Positions 5,891-7,504 of a DNA stretch of 7,504 nt are shown piece after piece. How positions within the stretch are numbered: the first letter of the stretch is position 1; every line of letters starts with the position of its first letter. Both the position numbers and the translations under genes were made by a program. This DNA comes from CALGFH01 sp045807325. Its GTDB lineage: Bacteria > Actinomycetota > CALGFH01. The DNA lies in NCBI GenBank assembly GCA_045807325.1, contig JBJMHP010000389.1, positions 1-7,504 of the forward strand, written 5' to 3'. The notes below the pieces were generated by a model. It was not told where the DNA came from. It worked only from the letters and a program-made list of their open reading frames with translations, and did no database searches.

Positions 5891-6802
5891 TCAGCCGGTG
5901 GAGCGGCGGCCGAACAGGCGGCGGAAGAAGCGGGCGATGGCCTGGCCCCAGGCGCGGAGGCGGCCCTTGACGACGGTGCCGACCAGGCTTCCGGCGTCCA
6001 GGGCCTCGACCGACCGGGGGGGTGCGGTCGCCGGCACCGATGGGGTCCCGGCGGTCGGCATGGCCGCGGGGCCGCCGGTGGATGTCGGGGCGGTGGGGGC
6101 CTGGGTCGCCGCCGGGCTCGTGGGGACCTCGGTCGTCCCTGAGGGCGTCGGGGCCGAGGCGGGGGCCGGTTCGGCGGCGGGGGACCGGGGTGTGGCGTCG
6201 GGGGTGGTGCCGGCTGGGCCGGAGGCGGCCCGGTCCTCGACCGTGGCGGCCTCGGCGCCCCCGGCTGTGGCCGCCGTGCCCCCGGTCGCGGCCGCGGCCC
6301 CCGCCCCCGCTGTGCCGGCCGCACCCTCGGCGGCGGCGGTGGCGGCTGGCTCACCCTCGAGGGTGGCGCGGAGACAGTCGGCGAACTGGCCGAAGAGGCG
6401 GGTGGCGACGTCGTTGATGGCGCCGCCGCGGCCGAAGGAGGCGACCTTGCCGGTGAGCTGGACGTCGCTGGTGACCTGGAGGCGCGTGTGGGTGTCGCCG
6501 GCGGGCTCCAGGCGGGTCGTGACGCTGGCCCGGGCCGTGCCGGCTCCCTTGGTGTCACGGCCGCTGGCGGCCAGGCGGGCGCTGTGGTTGGCCTCGTCGA
6601 CCTCCTCGACCACGACCTTGCCCTTGTAGGACATGCGCAGGGGGCCGAGCTTGACCGCCACCGTGCCCTCGTAGGTCTTGTCGTCGAGCACCCCGGTGAG
6701 GGCGGCACCGGGCATGCACGGCGCGACCCGCGGGATGTCGTTGACCAGGGCCCAGACCCGGTCCAGGGGGGCGTCGACCTCGACCGTGTTCTCGATCCTC
6801 AT
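5891..6802 (-). CDS. coxG: CoxG-family SRPBCC protein with long linker and basic amphipathic tail
   Basis: A 303-residue protein. Residues 1-149 form the SRPBCC-fold CoxG domain with family signatures: MRIENTVEVDAPLDRVWALV, IPRVAPCMPGAAL (23-35), TYEGTVAVKLGPLRMSYKG (43-61) and GRGGAINDVATRLFGQFADC (124-143). CoxG proteins are accessory to aerobic molybdenum CO dehydrogenases; as I recall, they tether the enzyme to the membrane or hand quinone to it. Residues about 150-263 are an Ala/Thr/Pro/Gly linker, probably disordered. Residues about 268-300 (GTVVKGRLRAWGQAIARFFR and following RLFGRR) look like a basic amphipathic membrane-binding helix. The start has GGGAGG (6813-6808) 5 bases upstream and overlaps the MocA-like stop as ATGA, giving one operon. 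The family also serves other molybdenum hydroxylases, so CO oxidation is inferred rather than shown. Confidence 0.88.
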   Translation of the reverse strand: MRIENTVEVDAPLDRVWALVNDIPRVAPCMPGAALTGVLDDKTYEGTVAVKLGPLRMSYKGKVVVEEVDEANHSARLAASGRDTKGAGTARASVTTRLEPAGDTHTRLQVTSDVQLTGKVASFGRGGAINDVATRLFGQFADCLRATLEGEPAATAAAEGAAGTAGAGAAAATGGTAATAGGAEAATVEDRAASGPAGTTPDATPRSPAAEPAPASAPTPSGTTEVPTSPAATQAPTAPTSTGGPAAMPTAGTPSVPATAPPRSVEALDAGSLVGTVVKGRLRAWGQAIARFFRRLFGRRSTG

Positions 6803-7488
6803 GGCTGCCTCCCGTTGCTGCTGCTGGTGATGGTGGTGAGCATGCGGCCGACCCGCGCCAGGTCGGCCTCAACGTCGACGTCGGCGTCGCTGCCCAGGTC
6901 GCCGACCTCGACCCGGTGGACCCAGTCGGGGTGGGCGGCGACCAGGTCGCGGGCGCCGGCGTCGCCGGCCAGGCGGAGCAGGTCGGGCAGGAGGCGGCGG
7001 TCGAACAGCTTGGGATGCCCTGGGCGGCCGCCGTAGGTGGCGGTCACCACCGGGCCGGCCCCGGCCCGCCAGGCCTCGACCACCCGCGCCACCGCCCGCC
7101 CCGCGACCAGCGGCTGGTCGCCGAGCAGCACCACCACCGCCCGCCAGTCGCCGCCGGCCTGGGCCAGGGTGCTGGCCAGGACGTGCCCCATCCCGGCGGC
7201 CCAGCCCTCCACCACCAGCGGCTCGGCCCGGCCGAGCTCGACCCGGTCCAGCACCAGGTCCGCGGCCCCCCCGAGAGCGACCACCACCCGATCCACCGGG
7301 GGGCTAGGCTTGAGCCCCCCGATGCCCCCGCGATCGAGGGGGGCCTCCTCCAGCGCGGCCAGGACGTGGGCCAGCAGCGGGCGGCCGGCCAGCTCGGCCA
7401 GCTGCTTGGGCCGGCCCATCCGGACCGACCCGCCAGCGGCCAGGACGACCCCGAGTGTCCGGCTCGTAGCTCTAATCGACAAAGGCAC
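6799..7488 (-). CDS. MocA-like molybdenum cofactor nucleotidyltransferase
   Basis: A 229-residue NTP-transferase of the MobA/MocA type, expected to add CMP (or GMP) to molybdopterin for a molybdenum hydroxylase. Motifs seen: LAAGGSVRMGRPKQL (16-30, nucleotide binding; LAAG is closer to CTP-using MocA than to the LAGG of GTP-using MobA), GWAAGMG (95-101), LLGDQPL (121-127, metal-binding Asp), GGRPGHPKLF (153-162), GDAGARDLV (175-183) and DADVDVEADL (201-210). Residues 54-67 are an extra 14-residue segment matching a 42-base palindromic insertion. The GTG start at 7488 has only a distant AAGGA (7504-7500). A TTG at 7482 has GGGGAG (7493-7488) 5 bases upstream and would shorten the protein by two residues, so either start is possible. 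The gene overlaps the CoxG-like gene by 4 bases. No obvious truncation or frameshift. Confidence 0.88.
   Translation of the reverse strand: MPLSIRATSRTLGVVLAAGGSVRMGRPKQLAELAGRPLLAHVLAALEEAPLDRGGIGGLKPSPPVDRVVVALGGAADLVLDRVELGRAEPLVVEGWAAGMGHVLASTLAQAGGDWRAVVVLLGDQPLVAGRAVARVVEAWRAGAGPVVTATYGGRPGHPKLFDRRLLPDLLRLAGDAGARDLVAAHPDWVHRVEVGDLGSDADVDVEADLARVGRMLTTITSSSNGRQP
7289..7335. repeat. Short palindromic in-frame insertion flanked by CGATC repeats
   Basis: Direct repeats CGATC at 7289-7293 and 7331-7335 are exactly 42 bases apart. Between them lies a stem of two 9-base arms (CGGGGGGCT 7297-7305 and AGCCCCCCG 7313-7321) around a 7-base loop. A second GC stem (GCCCCC 7324-7329, GGGGGC 7339-7344) overlaps the right repeat and extends past it. 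Removing one 42-base unit restores an uninterrupted, family-like protein segment (EEAPLDRVVVALGG). No transposase is encoded; it would be a non-autonomous miniature element or palindromic unit. Confidence 0.5.
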
Positions 7489-7493
7489 TCCCC
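7488..7493 (-). promoter_or_regulatory. Candidate ribosome binding site favouring a TTG start
   Basis: GGGGAG on the minus strand is 5 bases from a TTG at 7482 but overlaps the GTG at 7488. If it is the real site, the MocA-like protein begins at TTG (MSIRATSRTLG). The alternative AAGGA at 7504-7500 serves the GTG with a long spacer. Confidence 0.35.
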
Positions 7494-7504
7494 TGCCGTT
7501 CCTT

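Noticed and set aside
5856..6629. 257-residue plus-strand frame opposite the CoxG-like gene
   Set aside because: Low-complexity Ala/Val/Pro/Arg translation; the opposite strand carries a clear SRPBCC domain.

Overview
The window is very GC-rich with strong third-position G/C use. It carries an enoyl-CoA hydratase start, an ECF sigma factor, a freestanding DICT-domain protein, CoxG- and MocA-like genes and proteins with very Gly- or Ala-rich tails. Together these suggest a high-GC actinobacterium, probably a soil or aerobic lineage; the exact taxon cannot be told from this sequence. It is almost fully coding, with nine genes in four transcription groups and no RNA gene, CRISPR array or recognisable transposon.

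Left block, minus strand (2827 down to 1): two tandem, overlapping paralogues encode proteins with a signal peptide, an extracytoplasmic domain (perhaps TPM-like), one membrane segment, a helical cytoplasmic block and a conserved Cys-containing motif (PPCFFD.RHGPS). Next, 55 bases downstream, is the start of an enoyl-CoA hydratase/isomerase gene that runs off the left edge.

Middle block, plus strand (2983-5824): a divergent intergenic region separates the paralogue pair from a DICT sensory-domain protein followed by an ECF-type sigma factor. No anti-sigma gene is visible beside the sigma gene. After 95 bases comes an ABC-2 type exporter, ATPase then permease, joined by an ATGA overlap.

Right block, minus strand (7488 down to 5891), convergent with the exporter: a MocA-like molybdenum-cofactor nucleotidyltransferase overlaps by 4 bases (ATGA) a CoxG-family SRPBCC protein with a long disordered linker and a basic amphipathic tail. 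This pair is typical of accessory genes of aerobic CO dehydrogenase or a related molybdenum hydroxylase, whose structural genes probably lie beyond the right edge.

Points most worth following up: (1) a 42-base in-frame palindromic insertion flanked by CGATC direct repeats inside the MocA-like gene; (2) the DICT-ECF sigma pairing, divergent to the membrane-protein paralogue pair, as a possible sensor-sigma system; (3) the paralogue family itself, with its Cys motif and divergent tails.
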